Source of the DNA: Holophaga sp.
GTDB lineage: Bacteria; Acidobacteriota; Holophagae; Holophagales; Holophagaceae
DNA length: 14,729 bases
NCBI GenBank assembly: GCA_031292735.1
Contig: JARLGP010000094.1
Coordinates: 1 to 14,729, forward strand
Direction: 5' to 3'
Of this stretch, positions 1 to 6,779 are shown in pieces (within the stretch, counting starts at the first letter, position 1; every line of letters starts with the position of its first letter). The position numbers and the translations under genes are program-made. The notes under the pieces are model-generated. The model did not search any database and was not told where the DNA came from. It saw only the letters and a list, made by a program, of their open reading frames with translations.

Positions 1-699
1 CCGCCCCCCCGCCTCGAGGGCGGCAACCAGGTGGCCGCGCTGGGCGGCACCGGCAGCACCGACGCCGGGGGGCACGCCCTGGGCCAGGTGGCCCACCTGC
101 TCCTGGCCCCGGGCTCGGCGCCCCGGCCCCGGGACCTGCAGAAGATCCTGGACACCGGCCTGCCCGGAGACGTGGCGGTGCGCTCCGTGGCCACCTGCAG
201 CCCCGGCTTCCACGCCCGGCACGAGGCCATGAGCCGCACCTACCTGTACCAGCTCAGCCTGCGCCGCAGCGCCTTCGCCAAGCCGTACATCTGGTGGGTG
301 AAGCCGCCCATGGACCTGCGCCGGCTCAGCGCCGCCTGGGCCGCCTTCCAGGGCGCCTACGACCTCTCGGCGTTCGCCGACCTGGAGCCGGGGGAGGATC
401 CGCGCTGCCAGATCCAGTCCTCGGAGCTGCTCCAGTCCGGCTCCCTGGTGCTGCTGCGGGTCACCGCCACCCACTTCCTGCGCCGCCAGGTGCGCCGGAT
501 GGTGGGCGCGGCGGTGCTCTGCGCCCTGGGCAAGGAGCATCCGGAGCGGGTGGCGCGCGACCTGGCCGAGCCCACCGACGAGGCGAACCTGTTCTGGGGC
601 GCGGCGGCGGCCCCTTCGGCGGGGCTGTTCCTGGAGCGGGTACGCTATCCTGGAGACCCGGTCGACTTTCCGCTCCAGGCGGCGCTCCCGGTATTCTGA
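1..699 (+). CDS. truA: tRNA pseudouridine synthase A, 5' end missing
   Basis: Converts uridines in the tRNA anticodon stem-loop (38-40 in E. coli) to pseudouridine. The reading frame is open from base 1, so the start lies upstream of the window; about 232 residues are visible. Family landmarks in order: the catalytic-aspartate motif as GSTDAGGHALGQVAHL (bases about 52-99), LPGDVAVRSV, FHARHEAMSRTYLYQL, the WWVK segment, and the C-terminal FLRRQVRRMVGAAVLCALGK and APSAGLFLERVRYP. The catalytic Asp is present. The normally invariant Arg two residues before it (GRTDAGVHA in the family) is Ser here, and the Val after the Gly is Gly. This could be a divergent paralog or sequence error near a contig end. 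sdaAB follows after 22 bases, so the genes are probably cotranscribed. The family assignment is firm; activity is less so. Confidence 0.88.
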   Translation, partial: PPPRLEGGNQVAALGGTGSTDAGGHALGQVAHLLLAPGSAPRPRDLQKILDTGLPGDVAVRSVATCSPGFHARHEAMSRTYLYQLSLRRSAFAKPYIWWVKPPMDLRRLSAAWAAFQGAYDLSAFADLEPGEDPRCQIQSSELLQSGSLVLLRVTATHFLRRQVRRMVGAAVLCALGKEHPERVARDLAEPTDEANLFWGAAAAPSAGLFLERVRYPGDPVDFPLQAALPVF

Positions 700-721
700 A
701 CCCCCCTTCTGAGGAGCCGCC

Positions 722-1390
722 TTGGGCATCTTCGACATCATCGGCCCGGTCATGGTCGGCCCAAGCAGTTCCCATACCGCCGGCGCGGTGCGCATCGGCG
801 GCTTCGCCCGCAAGCTGCTGGGACAGGCCCCGGAGACGGCGGTGATCCAGCTGCACGGCTCGTTCGCCGCCACCGGCGACGGCCACGGCACACCCCTGGC
901 CCTGCTGGCCGGGCTGCTGGGCCTGGCCCCGGACGACGAGCGCATCCCCGCGGCCGAGACCCTGGCCGGCACCGAGGGTCTGGACTACCGGTTCGTGCCG
1001 GTGGACCTGGGCGACGTGCATCCCAATTCGGTGCGCCTGCGGCTGGCCGCGGCCGGCACCGAGCTGGAGCTGTGCGCCAGCTCGGTGGGCGGAGGCCGGA
1101 TCTCGGTGTGGAACATCGACGGCTTCGCGGTGGACCTGGAGGGGCAGTACCCAACCATCCTGCTCACCTACCCCGACCGTCCCGGCGCCGTGGCCATCGT
1201 CAGCGCCATCCTGGCCAACGCCGCCCTGAACATCGCCACCATCAAGGCCCACCGCAACACCCGCGGCGGCCAGGCCCTCATGACCGTGGAACTGGACGCC
1301 GAGCCCTCCGCCAACGTCATGGATTCCCTGCGCTGCCTGCCCCAGTTCGAGCAGGTCCGGCTCATCCCGAGCCTCGGTTTCGGAGGTTGA
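722..1390 (+). CDS. sdaAB: L-serine dehydratase, iron-sulfur-dependent, beta subunit
   Basis: Beta subunit of the two-chain, [4Fe-4S]-dependent L-serine ammonia-lyase, which deaminates L-serine to pyruvate plus ammonia in the cytoplasm. It has 222 residues, the usual size. The start is TTG at 722, five bases after GAGGAG (711-716). Visible motifs are GPSSSHTAG (residues 13-21) and ATGDGHGT (50-57), both hallmarks of the SDH beta domain, and a C-terminal ACT domain (about 144-213, containing DRPGAVAIVSAILA). ACT domains in this family are tied to serine sensing and subunit assembly. The stop TGA directly abuts the ATG of sdaAA, so translation is probably coupled. Split alpha and beta chains are typical of Firmicutes-type enzymes, unlike the fused single chain of E. 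coli SdaA. Confidence 0.95.
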   Translation: MGIFDIIGPVMVGPSSSHTAGAVRIGGFARKLLGQAPETAVIQLHGSFAATGDGHGTPLALLAGLLGLAPDDERIPAAETLAGTEGLDYRFVPVDLGDVHPNSVRLRLAAAGTELELCASSVGGGRISVWNIDGFAVDLEGQYPTILLTYPDRPGAVAIVSAILANAALNIATIKAHRNTRGGQALMTVELDAEPSANVMDSLRCLPQFEQVRLIPSLGFGG

Positions 1391-2242
1391 ATGGCTAATC
1401 GCGAAGGCACCCTGGGCGCATACCGCGACGCCGCCCTGGAGGCCGGCCTGCCTCTTTCCGCCATCTTCCTCCGCCAGGAGGCGGACGCTTCCGGGAAATC
1501 CGAAAGCCAGCTGCGCGCGCTGATGCAGAGCCGGATCCAGGTGATGCGCCAGTCCCTGGAAAAGGGCCTGTCGGTGCCGCAGAACTCCCGCAGCGGGCTG
1601 ATCCGCGGCGGCGCGGCGCGCATGCAGCAGTGGCTCGGCACCGGCGCCTCCCTGCTCTGCCCCGGCTTCACCCGGATGATCGCCTCGGCCATGGCCGTGG
1701 CCGAAGTGAACGCCTGCATGGGCCGGGTGGTGGCCGCCCCCACCGCCGGGGCCTGCGGCGTGCTGCCCGCGGCCATCTTCACCGTGGCCGACGCCCGCCA
1801 GGCCTCCGACGAGGCGGTGCAGCGGGCCTTCTTCACCGCCGGCGGAATCGGCCTGGTGATCGAGAAGCTGGCTTCCCTGTCCGGCGCCGAAGGCGGCTGC
1901 CAGGCGGAGGTGGGCTCCGGCTCGGCCATGGCCGCCGGCGGGCTGGTGGAACTCATGGGCGGCAGCCCGGCCCAGGTGGACCACGCCGTGGCCTTCGCCC
2001 TGTCCAACGTCATGGGGCTCATCTGCGACCCGGTGGCCGGCCTAGTGGAGATCCCCTGCGTCAAGCGCAACGTCATGGGGGCGGTGAATGCCGCCGCCTG
2101 CGCCGAGATGGCCCTGGCCGGGCTGGAAAGCGTGTTCTGCGCCGACGCGGTGATCGAGACCATGGGCAAGGTGGGCCGCCGCCTGCCCGAGGAATTCCGG
2201 GAAACCGCCCGGGGCGGCCTGGCTGCGCTCCCCCTGCCCTGA
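1391..2242 (+). CDS. sdaAA: L-serine dehydratase, iron-sulfur-dependent, alpha subunit
   Basis: Catalytic, cluster-binding subunit of L-serine dehydratase; works with the SdaAB chain encoded just upstream. It has 283 residues, normal for the split form. The ATG at 1391 follows the upstream stop with no gap; GGAGG at 1382-1386 lies inside the end of sdaAB, four bases from the start. Likely cluster ligands are Cys122 (PTAGACGVLPA), Cys212 (LICDPVAG) and Cys223 (VEIPCVKRN), which matches the three-cysteine pattern of the family, whose [4Fe-4S] cluster has an open site for substrate. Cys170 (SGAEGGCQAEVGSGSAM) lies in another conserved stretch. As a cluster enzyme of this type it is expected to be oxygen sensitive. 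Nothing looks damaged. Confidence 0.95.
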   Translation: MANREGTLGAYRDAALEAGLPLSAIFLRQEADASGKSESQLRALMQSRIQVMRQSLEKGLSVPQNSRSGLIRGGAARMQQWLGTGASLLCPGFTRMIASAMAVAEVNACMGRVVAAPTAGACGVLPAAIFTVADARQASDEAVQRAFFTAGGIGLVIEKLASLSGAEGGCQAEVGSGSAMAAGGLVELMGGSPAQVDHAVAFALSNVMGLICDPVAGLVEIPCVKRNVMGAVNAAACAEMALAGLESVFCADAVIETMGKVGRRLPEEFRETARGGLAALPLP

Positions 2243-2321
2243 AGATCGCACCACCCGGGCCCCGAAGTGGGGGTATGATGATGGCCGCGAACAAACGACC
2301 ATGATCTGTTAGGAGTTACCT

Positions 2322-2918
2322 ATGGCTCTGGATTCATTTCCTGCAAGCGTCGCTTTGCGGGATGGCAGCACCGTGACCCTCACCCCCCTCCAGCCCTCCT
2401 GCTCCGGCGCCCTGCTGGCGTTCTACAAGCACCTGCCGGAGGAGGACCGCATGGTGCTCAAGGATGACGTGACCACCAGCGACTGGGCGGAAACCTTCCT
2501 GCGCCGGGTGGAGACCCGGGAGGTGATCTCGCTCATCGCCAAGTCGGGCGGCAAGCTGGTGGGCGAAGCCACCCTCTACCGCACCCTGCACGGCTGGACC
2601 CGGCACGTGGGCGAGATCCGGGTCAACGTGGCCCCGGCCTTCCGCCGCAAGGGCCTGGCCACGGCCCTGGCCTCGGCCCAGGTGGGCATCGCCACCGAGC
2701 TGGGCATTGAGAAAATCATCGTCCAGGTGGTGGACAACCAGGTGGCGGCCCGCCGCACCTTCGAGAAGCTGGGCTTCCACAAGGACGCCGTGCTGCCCCA
2801 CCACATCATGGACATCACCGGCTGCAAGCGCGACCTGATCGTGCTGGCCAACGACGTGTCCCAGATCTGGGCGGCCATGGAGACGGTCAACCAGGAACAC
2901 GCTACGCACCAGGGCTGA
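2322..2918 (+). CDS. GNAT-family N-acetyltransferase
   Basis: Predicted acetyl-CoA-dependent N-acyltransferase of 198 residues; the acceptor cannot be read from sequence. The GNAT core is clear: beta-4/motif A EIRVNVAPAFRRKGLATALA (residues 98-117) with the pyrophosphate-binding R108-x-x-G111-x-A113 pattern, then VVDNQVAARRTFEKLGF (136-152), where Asn139 and the Phe-Glu-Lys-Leu-Gly-Phe turn are typical of motif B. The ATG at 2322 is well supported by AGGAG at 2311-2315 with a six-base spacer. It lies 79 bases after sdaAA. That gap contains a TATGAT (2274-2279) that could be a -10 box, but I see no matching -35, so it may be cotranscribed with sda or separate. Its 3' end overlaps the end of a small gene on the opposite strand by 17 bases. 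Confidence 0.85.
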   Translation: MALDSFPASVALRDGSTVTLTPLQPSCSGALLAFYKHLPEEDRMVLKDDVTTSDWAETFLRRVETREVISLIAKSGGKLVGEATLYRTLHGWTRHVGEIRVNVAPAFRRKGLATALASAQVGIATELGIEKIIVQVVDNQVAARRTFEKLGFHKDAVLPHHIMDITGCKRDLIVLANDVSQIWAAMETVNQEHATHQG

Positions 2919-3015
2919 CCGCCTGAAGGTTCACCCAGTGGGCCATGGCCGCCACGGCCAGGGCACCCGCCAGCAGAAAAATCAATGAGCCGAACCTCTT
3001 GATATATGGATCCAC
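2902..3015 (-). CDS. small single-span membrane protein (37 residues)
   Basis: Short open frame from GTG at 3015 to TAG at 2902-2904. The start has one of the best ribosome binding sites in the window: on the minus strand AAGGGGAG (3022-3029) is followed by a six-base spacer and GTG. The peptide begins MDPYIKRF, then has one hydrophobic helix of about 19 residues (residues 8-27, including SLIFLLAGALAVAAMAHW), then a short polar tail ending VSPGA. Positive Lys6 and Arg7 before the helix suggest an N-in, C-out orientation. It lies 56 bases downstream of the duplicated membrane protein on the same strand, so it may share that transcript. It ends inside the last codons of the GNAT gene (17-base tail-to-tail overlap). 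I do not recognise a family. The evidence is sequence-only, but start signal, composition and position agree. Confidence 0.6.
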   Translation of the reverse strand: MDPYIKRFGSLIFLLAGALAVAAMAHWVNLQAVSPGA

Positions 3016-3071
3016 GCCTTGCTCCCCTTATGGGATACATGCGGTTAAGCCCATCGGGGTTCCCGAACGGC

Positions 3072-3848
3072 TCAGGCGCTGGCGTGCACCCGGCTCCGGG
3101 TGGCCAGGAAGGCCATCCAGCTGGTGCCGGCGGAGACCATGGAGGCCACCACGTAGACGCCCACCGCCGGAGCGTTGCGCAGGCCCCAGCCGGCGACCAG
3201 GAAAAAGGCAAGGAAAGACAGCCCGCCCAGCACGTTGCCGCGCAGCAGCCCGATCACGGCGGAGCGGCCGCCGAGCCTCTGGGTGAAGCCGGACAGCACC
3301 AGGCCGAACACCGGCAGGGGCGAGATCAGGCCGCTCAGCTGCGGCCCCAGGGTCCGGGCCCAGGCGGTGAGCGCCAGGACGAAGCTGGTGGCGATGACCA
3401 TCCGGGCCGGCATGTCCCAGCGCGACGGGGTGACCAGGCTGGGGGCGACCACCTGGCTGGGCAGCAGCCGGCTCACCACGACGATGGCCGCCAGCACCAG
3501 GAACGCGGCTCCGCCCAGGGTCAGGGAGAAACAGTTGAGCAGGGCGGTGGATCCGGCGAAGGCCAGCAGGGCCACCGGCGCGCAGAGGGTCCATGGCCAT
3601 TTCCGGGCCGCCAGCCCATAGGTCAGGCAGAACACACAGCACGAGGCCATGCCCGCCAGATTGCCCACGGCGGCCCGGGCGGCGAACGGCTGCCCGTACT
3701 GCAGCACCAGGAACACCGAGATGGGGCCGGAGGTGAGCGGCAGGCCCATGAGCAGGCCGCTGACCCCCGACCCCCAGCGCCGCCCGGCCAGGGTCACCAG
3801 GCCGATGAAGATGGGGGTCATGATGAGTTTGAATAGCAAGATCGTCAC
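3072..3848 (-). CDS. polytopic membrane protein with an internal duplication, function unknown
   Basis: Integral membrane protein of 258 residues with about eight hydrophobic segments. I chose GTG at 3848 because AGGA (3856-3859, minus strand) sits seven bases upstream and the protein then begins directly with a membrane helix (MTILLFKLIMTPIFIGLV). The frame stays open to an ATG at 3965, but that would add 39 mostly non-hydrophobic residues with no good site and would use up the divergent promoter space before the MFS gene. The two halves match without gaps at an offset of 142 residues (see findings), as in many transporters built by duplication. No catalytic or nucleotide-binding motif is visible. 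I do not recognise the family name; a small-solute transporter is possible but not shown. It is divergent from the lysophospholipid transporter gene, with 119 bases between the starts. Confidence 0.8.
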   Translation of the reverse strand: MTILLFKLIMTPIFIGLVTLAGRRWGSGVSGLLMGLPLTSGPISVFLVLQYGQPFAARAAVGNLAGMASCCVFCLTYGLAARKWPWTLCAPVALLAFAGSTALLNCFSLTLGGAAFLVLAAIVVVSRLLPSQVVAPSLVTPSRWDMPARMVIATSFVLALTAWARTLGPQLSGLISPLPVFGLVLSGFTQRLGGRSAVIGLLRGNVLGGLSFLAFFLVAGWGLRNAPAVGVYVVASMVSAGTSWMAFLATRSRVHASA

Positions 3849-3967
3849 AGGCTGATCCTGGCAGGGCCGCCACCGCACGGCAAGCCGGGCGCAGATGCCC
3901 ATGGCGGTCCAGGCCTCTCCGATGCAATGCTTAAGGAATTCTCGCCCGGTCCCAGCCTGGAGCATCC

Positions 3968-5284
3968 TTGAGCAGCCAGTTCCAACTCATGCGCGAGCGG
4001 CGCTTCCGCCCCTTCTTCTGGACCAGCTTCCTGGGCGCGTTCAACGACAACGTGCTGAAGACCGCCCTGATCACCCTGGTCACCTTCCGGGCGGGCCAGC
4101 TGACCACCCTGCGCCCCGAGACCCTGGTGACCTTGCTGCCCGGGTTGTTCATCCTGCCCTTCTTCCTGTTCTCGGCCACCAGCGGGCAGATCGCCGACAA
4201 GTGCGAGAAGTCCGCCCTGGTGCGCTGGGTGAAGCTGTTCGAGGTGGCGGTGATGCTGCTGGCGGCCTGGGGCTTCCTGGCCAGCCTGCTGTGGCCGCTG
4301 GTGACCGCGCTGGTGTTCATGGGCCTGCACTCCACCCTGTTCGGCCCGGTGAAGTACGCCTACCTGCCCCAGCACCTCCGGCAGGATGAGCTGATGGGCG
4401 GCAACGGCATGGTGGAGATGGGCACCTTCGTGGCCATCCTGCTGGGGGAGGTGCTGGGCGCCGCCCTGGCCAGCATGCGCGGCGGCCTGGCCACCGCCGC
4501 CACCCTGATGGCCATCGCGCTGCTGGGCTACGCCACCAGCCGGGGCATCCCCCGTTCGCCGGCGGCCGATCCCGGCCTGCGCATCAGCCGCAACCCCCTG
4601 GCCGAAACCTGGCGCAACCTGCGCTTCGCCCACAGCAACCGGGTGGTCTGGATCGCCCTGCTGGCCATCTCCTGGTTCTGGTTCTACGGCGCCACCCTCC
4701 TGGCCCAGTTCCCCACCTTCTCCAAGGAGATCCTGGGCGGCGACGAAAGCGTGTTCATCCTGCTGCTCACGGTGTTCTCCCTGGGCATCGGGGTGGGCTC
4801 GCTGCTGTGCGAGCGGCTCTCCGGGCACCGGGTGGAGATCGGCCTGGTGCCGCTGGGCGCCCTGGGCCTCACCCTGTTCGGCATCGACCTGTTCCTGGCC
4901 ATCCCGGCGGCGCGTTCCAGCCACATGCACGTCACCGCCTTCCTGGGCACGGCCCCGCACTGGCGGCTGCTGGCCGACATCCTGCTGCTGGGCCTGTCCG
5001 GGGGCGTCTACATCGTGCCGCTCTACGCCCTGATCCAGACCCGGAGCGAACCGAGCCACCAGTCCCGGATCATCGCCGCCAACAACATCCTGAACGCCCT
5101 GTTCATGGTGGCCTCGGCGGTGGCGTCCATGCTGCTGTTCCGGCTGGGCCTCGGCATTCCGCAGCTGTTCCTGGCGGCGGCCTGCGCCACCGCGGTGGTG
5201 ACGGCCTGGCTCATGCTGCTGGTGCCCGAATTCCTGGTGCGGTTCCTGGCCTGGATAGGCGTCAGTCGGCCTCCCGGCCTATGA
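3968..5284 (+). CDS. MFS lysophospholipid transporter, LplT-like
   Basis: Predicted inner-membrane major facilitator of 438 residues. In LplT-type systems the protein flips lysophospholipids into the inner leaflet for re-acylation. Diagnostic stretches are FLGAFNDNVLKTALITLVTF (residues 21-40), the loop 2-3 region SGQIADK (72-78) and LHSTLFGPVKYAYLPQHLRQ (120-139) followed by EL-x-x-GN (141-146), which are hallmarks of LplT and of the MFS half of Aas fusion proteins. About 12 membrane segments follow. The start is TTG at 3968, five bases after GGAG (3959-3962). Unlike E. coli lplT-aas, no acyltransferase or acyl-ACP synthetase domain is fused or adjacent, so the acylating partner must be elsewhere, or the substrate may differ. 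The class V PLP enzyme follows after 41 bases on the same strand. Confidence 0.85.
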   Translation: MSSQFQLMRERRFRPFFWTSFLGAFNDNVLKTALITLVTFRAGQLTTLRPETLVTLLPGLFILPFFLFSATSGQIADKCEKSALVRWVKLFEVAVMLLAAWGFLASLLWPLVTALVFMGLHSTLFGPVKYAYLPQHLRQDELMGGNGMVEMGTFVAILLGEVLGAALASMRGGLATAATLMAIALLGYATSRGIPRSPAADPGLRISRNPLAETWRNLRFAHSNRVVWIALLAISWFWFYGATLLAQFPTFSKEILGGDESVFILLLTVFSLGIGVGSLLCERLSGHRVEIGLVPLGALGLTLFGIDLFLAIPAARSSHMHVTAFLGTAPHWRLLADILLLGLSGGVYIVPLYALIQTRSEPSHQSRIIAANNILNALFMVASAVASMLLFRLGLGIPQLFLAAACATAVVTAWLMLLVPEFLVRFLAWIGVSRPPGL

Positions 5285-5325
5285 TGATCCATACCAAACC
5301 CACATCGTCCAGCCAGGAGCATTCG

Positions 5326-6570
5326 ATGTCCCCAACCGCCGCCCTCGCCTTCCCCATCGCCCAGGTCCGCCAGCAGTTCCCGGCCCTGCAACGGACCCAC
5401 CGGGGCCGGCCGGCCGCCTATTTCGACGGCCCCGGCGGCACCCAGGTGGTGGCCGGCTGCATCGACGCCATGGCCGACTACATGCGCAGGGGCGGCGCCA
5501 ACCTGCACGGCCAGTTCCCCTCCAGCGCCGAGACCGAGGAGCACATCCGGCAGGCCAGGCTGGCCATGGCCGACCTGCTGCACGTCAGCCCCCGGGAGGT
5601 GGCCTTCGGCGCCAATTCCACCACCCTGGCCATGGCCGTGTCCCGGGCCCTGGGCCGTTCCTGGAAGCCCGGGGACGAGATCGTGGTGACCGAAATGGAC
5701 CACCGCTGCAACGTGGACCCCTGGATCACCCAGGCCCAGGACCGGGGCGCCACGGTGCGCTGGATCAAGGCCGACACCCGGAGCTTCACCCTGGACCTGA
5801 GCGATCTCGATGAGGTCATCAACGAGCGCACCGTGTTCGCGGCGGTGGGCCTGGCCTCCAACGCCGTGGGCACGATCAACCAGGTGGCGCGGGTGGCCGC
5901 CCGGGCCAGGGCCGTGGGCGCCCTGGTGGCGGTGGACGCGGTGCAGGCCGTACCCCACTTTGCCGTGGACCGGGACGCGCTGGGGGCCGACCTCCTGCTG
6001 TGCTCCTCCTACAAGTTCTTCGGCCCGCACATGGGCATCCTCACCGTCCGCCCCGGGCTGATGGAGCAGCTGCCGGTCTACAAGCTGGCGCCGGCCCCCG
6101 GCTTCATTCCCGACCGGTTCGAGACCGGCACCCAGAACCACGAAGCCATCGCCGGCATCCCGCAGGCGGTGGGCTTCATCGCCTCCCTGGGCCGCGGCGC
6201 CACCCGGCGGGAGCAGCTGCTGTCCGGCTACCAGCAGATCGAGGCGCACGAGCTGCGGCTGATCACCCGGATGCGGGACTGCCTGGCGGCGCTGCCGGGC
6301 ATCACCCTCTACCAGGCCGACGGCGCGGTGCCCAAGACCCCCACCCTCGCCTTCACCCTGGCCGGCCTGAGCCCGGAAGCGGTGTGCGCCCGGCTGGTGG
6401 AGGACGACGGGGTGTTCGTGGCCAGCGGCGACTTCTACGCCTCCACCCTGGCCGACAAGCTGGGCATCAACCCGGCCGGATGGGTGCGGGCCGGCCTGTC
6501 GCCCTACAACACCGAAGAGGAGGCCGAGCGCTTCTGCGCCGGCGTCACCCGGCTGGCCCAGGCCCGCTGA
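5326..6570 (+). CDS. class V aminotransferase-fold PLP enzyme (VC1184-like, cysteine desulfurase superfamily)
   Basis: PLP-dependent fold-type I enzyme of 414 residues. The ATG at 5326 is chosen because AGGAG (5315-5319) lies six bases upstream and the protein then starts at the usual place before YFDGPGGTQ; the frame is open far upstream, inside the MFS gene, but that part is a shadow. Cofactor residues are visible: His126 in EMDHRCNV (ring stacking), Asp204 and Gln207 in VDAVQ, and the Schiff-base Lys230 in CSSYKFFGPH. Where SufS and IscS enzymes carry the persulfide-forming Cys (GHHCA in SufS), this protein reads GDFYA (residues 368-372), with Tyr instead. It is therefore unlikely to be an ordinary cysteine desulfurase and best fits the VC1184 subfamily (TIGR01976), whose reaction I do not know. 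Confidence 0.85.
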   Translation: MSPTAALAFPIAQVRQQFPALQRTHRGRPAAYFDGPGGTQVVAGCIDAMADYMRRGGANLHGQFPSSAETEEHIRQARLAMADLLHVSPREVAFGANSTTLAMAVSRALGRSWKPGDEIVVTEMDHRCNVDPWITQAQDRGATVRWIKADTRSFTLDLSDLDEVINERTVFAAVGLASNAVGTINQVARVAARARAVGALVAVDAVQAVPHFAVDRDALGADLLLCSSYKFFGPHMGILTVRPGLMEQLPVYKLAPAPGFIPDRFETGTQNHEAIAGIPQAVGFIASLGRGATRREQLLSGYQQIEAHELRLITRMRDCLAALPGITLYQADGAVPKTPTLAFTLAGLSPEAVCARLVEDDGVFVASGDFYASTLADKLGINPAGWVRAGLSPYNTEEEAERFCAGVTRLAQAR

Positions 6571-6611
6571 ACATTCGCTCCTGGAAAACACGCCACGGAA
6601 CCCGGGGGGAC

Positions 6612-6719
6612 ATTACACTGGCCGCGCCGTTCGGCTTTCCCGACGAGCTGTCCAGGTTCGTGCGGACCTGGTTGAAGTACCAGCAGCAAACCGGCGACCT
6701 GGACGGAATGCCCGCCTGA
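6612..6719 (+). CDS. possible small ORF in the gap after the PLP enzyme
   Basis: Tentative. An open frame ending at TGA 6717-6719 encodes a protein-like stretch with aromatic and charged residues (FPDELSRFVRTWLKYQQQTG near its middle), about 33-35 residues long. There is no ATG, GTG or TTG at its head: it would need ATT (6612) or CTG (6618). The CTG lies seven bases after a purine-rich GGGGGA (6605-6610). It could also be a decayed gene end or chance reading in GC-rich DNA. No family recognised. It lies directly upstream of the lipoprotein promoter. Confidence 0.15.
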   Translation: MTLAAPFGFPDELSRFVRTWLKYQQQTGDLDGMPA

Positions 6720-6726
6720 AACCGCA

Positions 6727-6754
6727 TTGACATCTATTATAAAAATTTTATGCT
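6727..6754 (+). promoter_or_regulatory. sigma-70-type promoter for the lipoprotein gene
   Basis: A perfect TTGACA (6727-6732), then 16 bases, then TATGCT (6749-6754), in an AT-rich island of about 30 bases that stands out against the GC-rich surroundings. Transcription should begin near 6761, giving a leader of about 19 bases with GGGGA (6771-6775) before the TTG at 6780. This is the closest match to a housekeeping promoter in the window. No operator-like inverted repeat is obvious around it. Confidence 0.75.
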
Positions 6755-6779
6755 GGACTAGACCATTCGTGGGGATGCC

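Noticed and set aside
646..651. TATCCT in the end of truA as a promoter for sdaAB
   Set aside because: No recognisable -35, and the 22-base gap between the genes argues for cotranscription.
2260..2275. CCCC-GAAGT-GGGG hairpin after sdaAA as a terminator
   Set aside because: Only four or five pairs and no U-run follows; could be chance in GC-rich DNA.
3849..3965. N-terminal extension of the duplicated membrane protein to ATG 3965
   Set aside because: It would occupy the intergenic region with the divergent MFS gene and add residues with no match in the second repeat; GTG 3848 with AGGA fits better.
4807..5325. Upstream extension of the PLP enzyme frame inside the MFS gene
   Set aside because: The translation is low-complexity Arg/Pro/Gly/Ala shadow of the MFS gene. 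The enzyme family starts near 5326, where a good ribosome site is present.
6736..6741. Perfect TATAAT on the minus strand inside the AT-rich island
   Set aside because: No -35 at 16-18 bases, and no gene reads from it in the minus direction nearby; best seen as part of the AT-rich promoter of the plus-strand gene.
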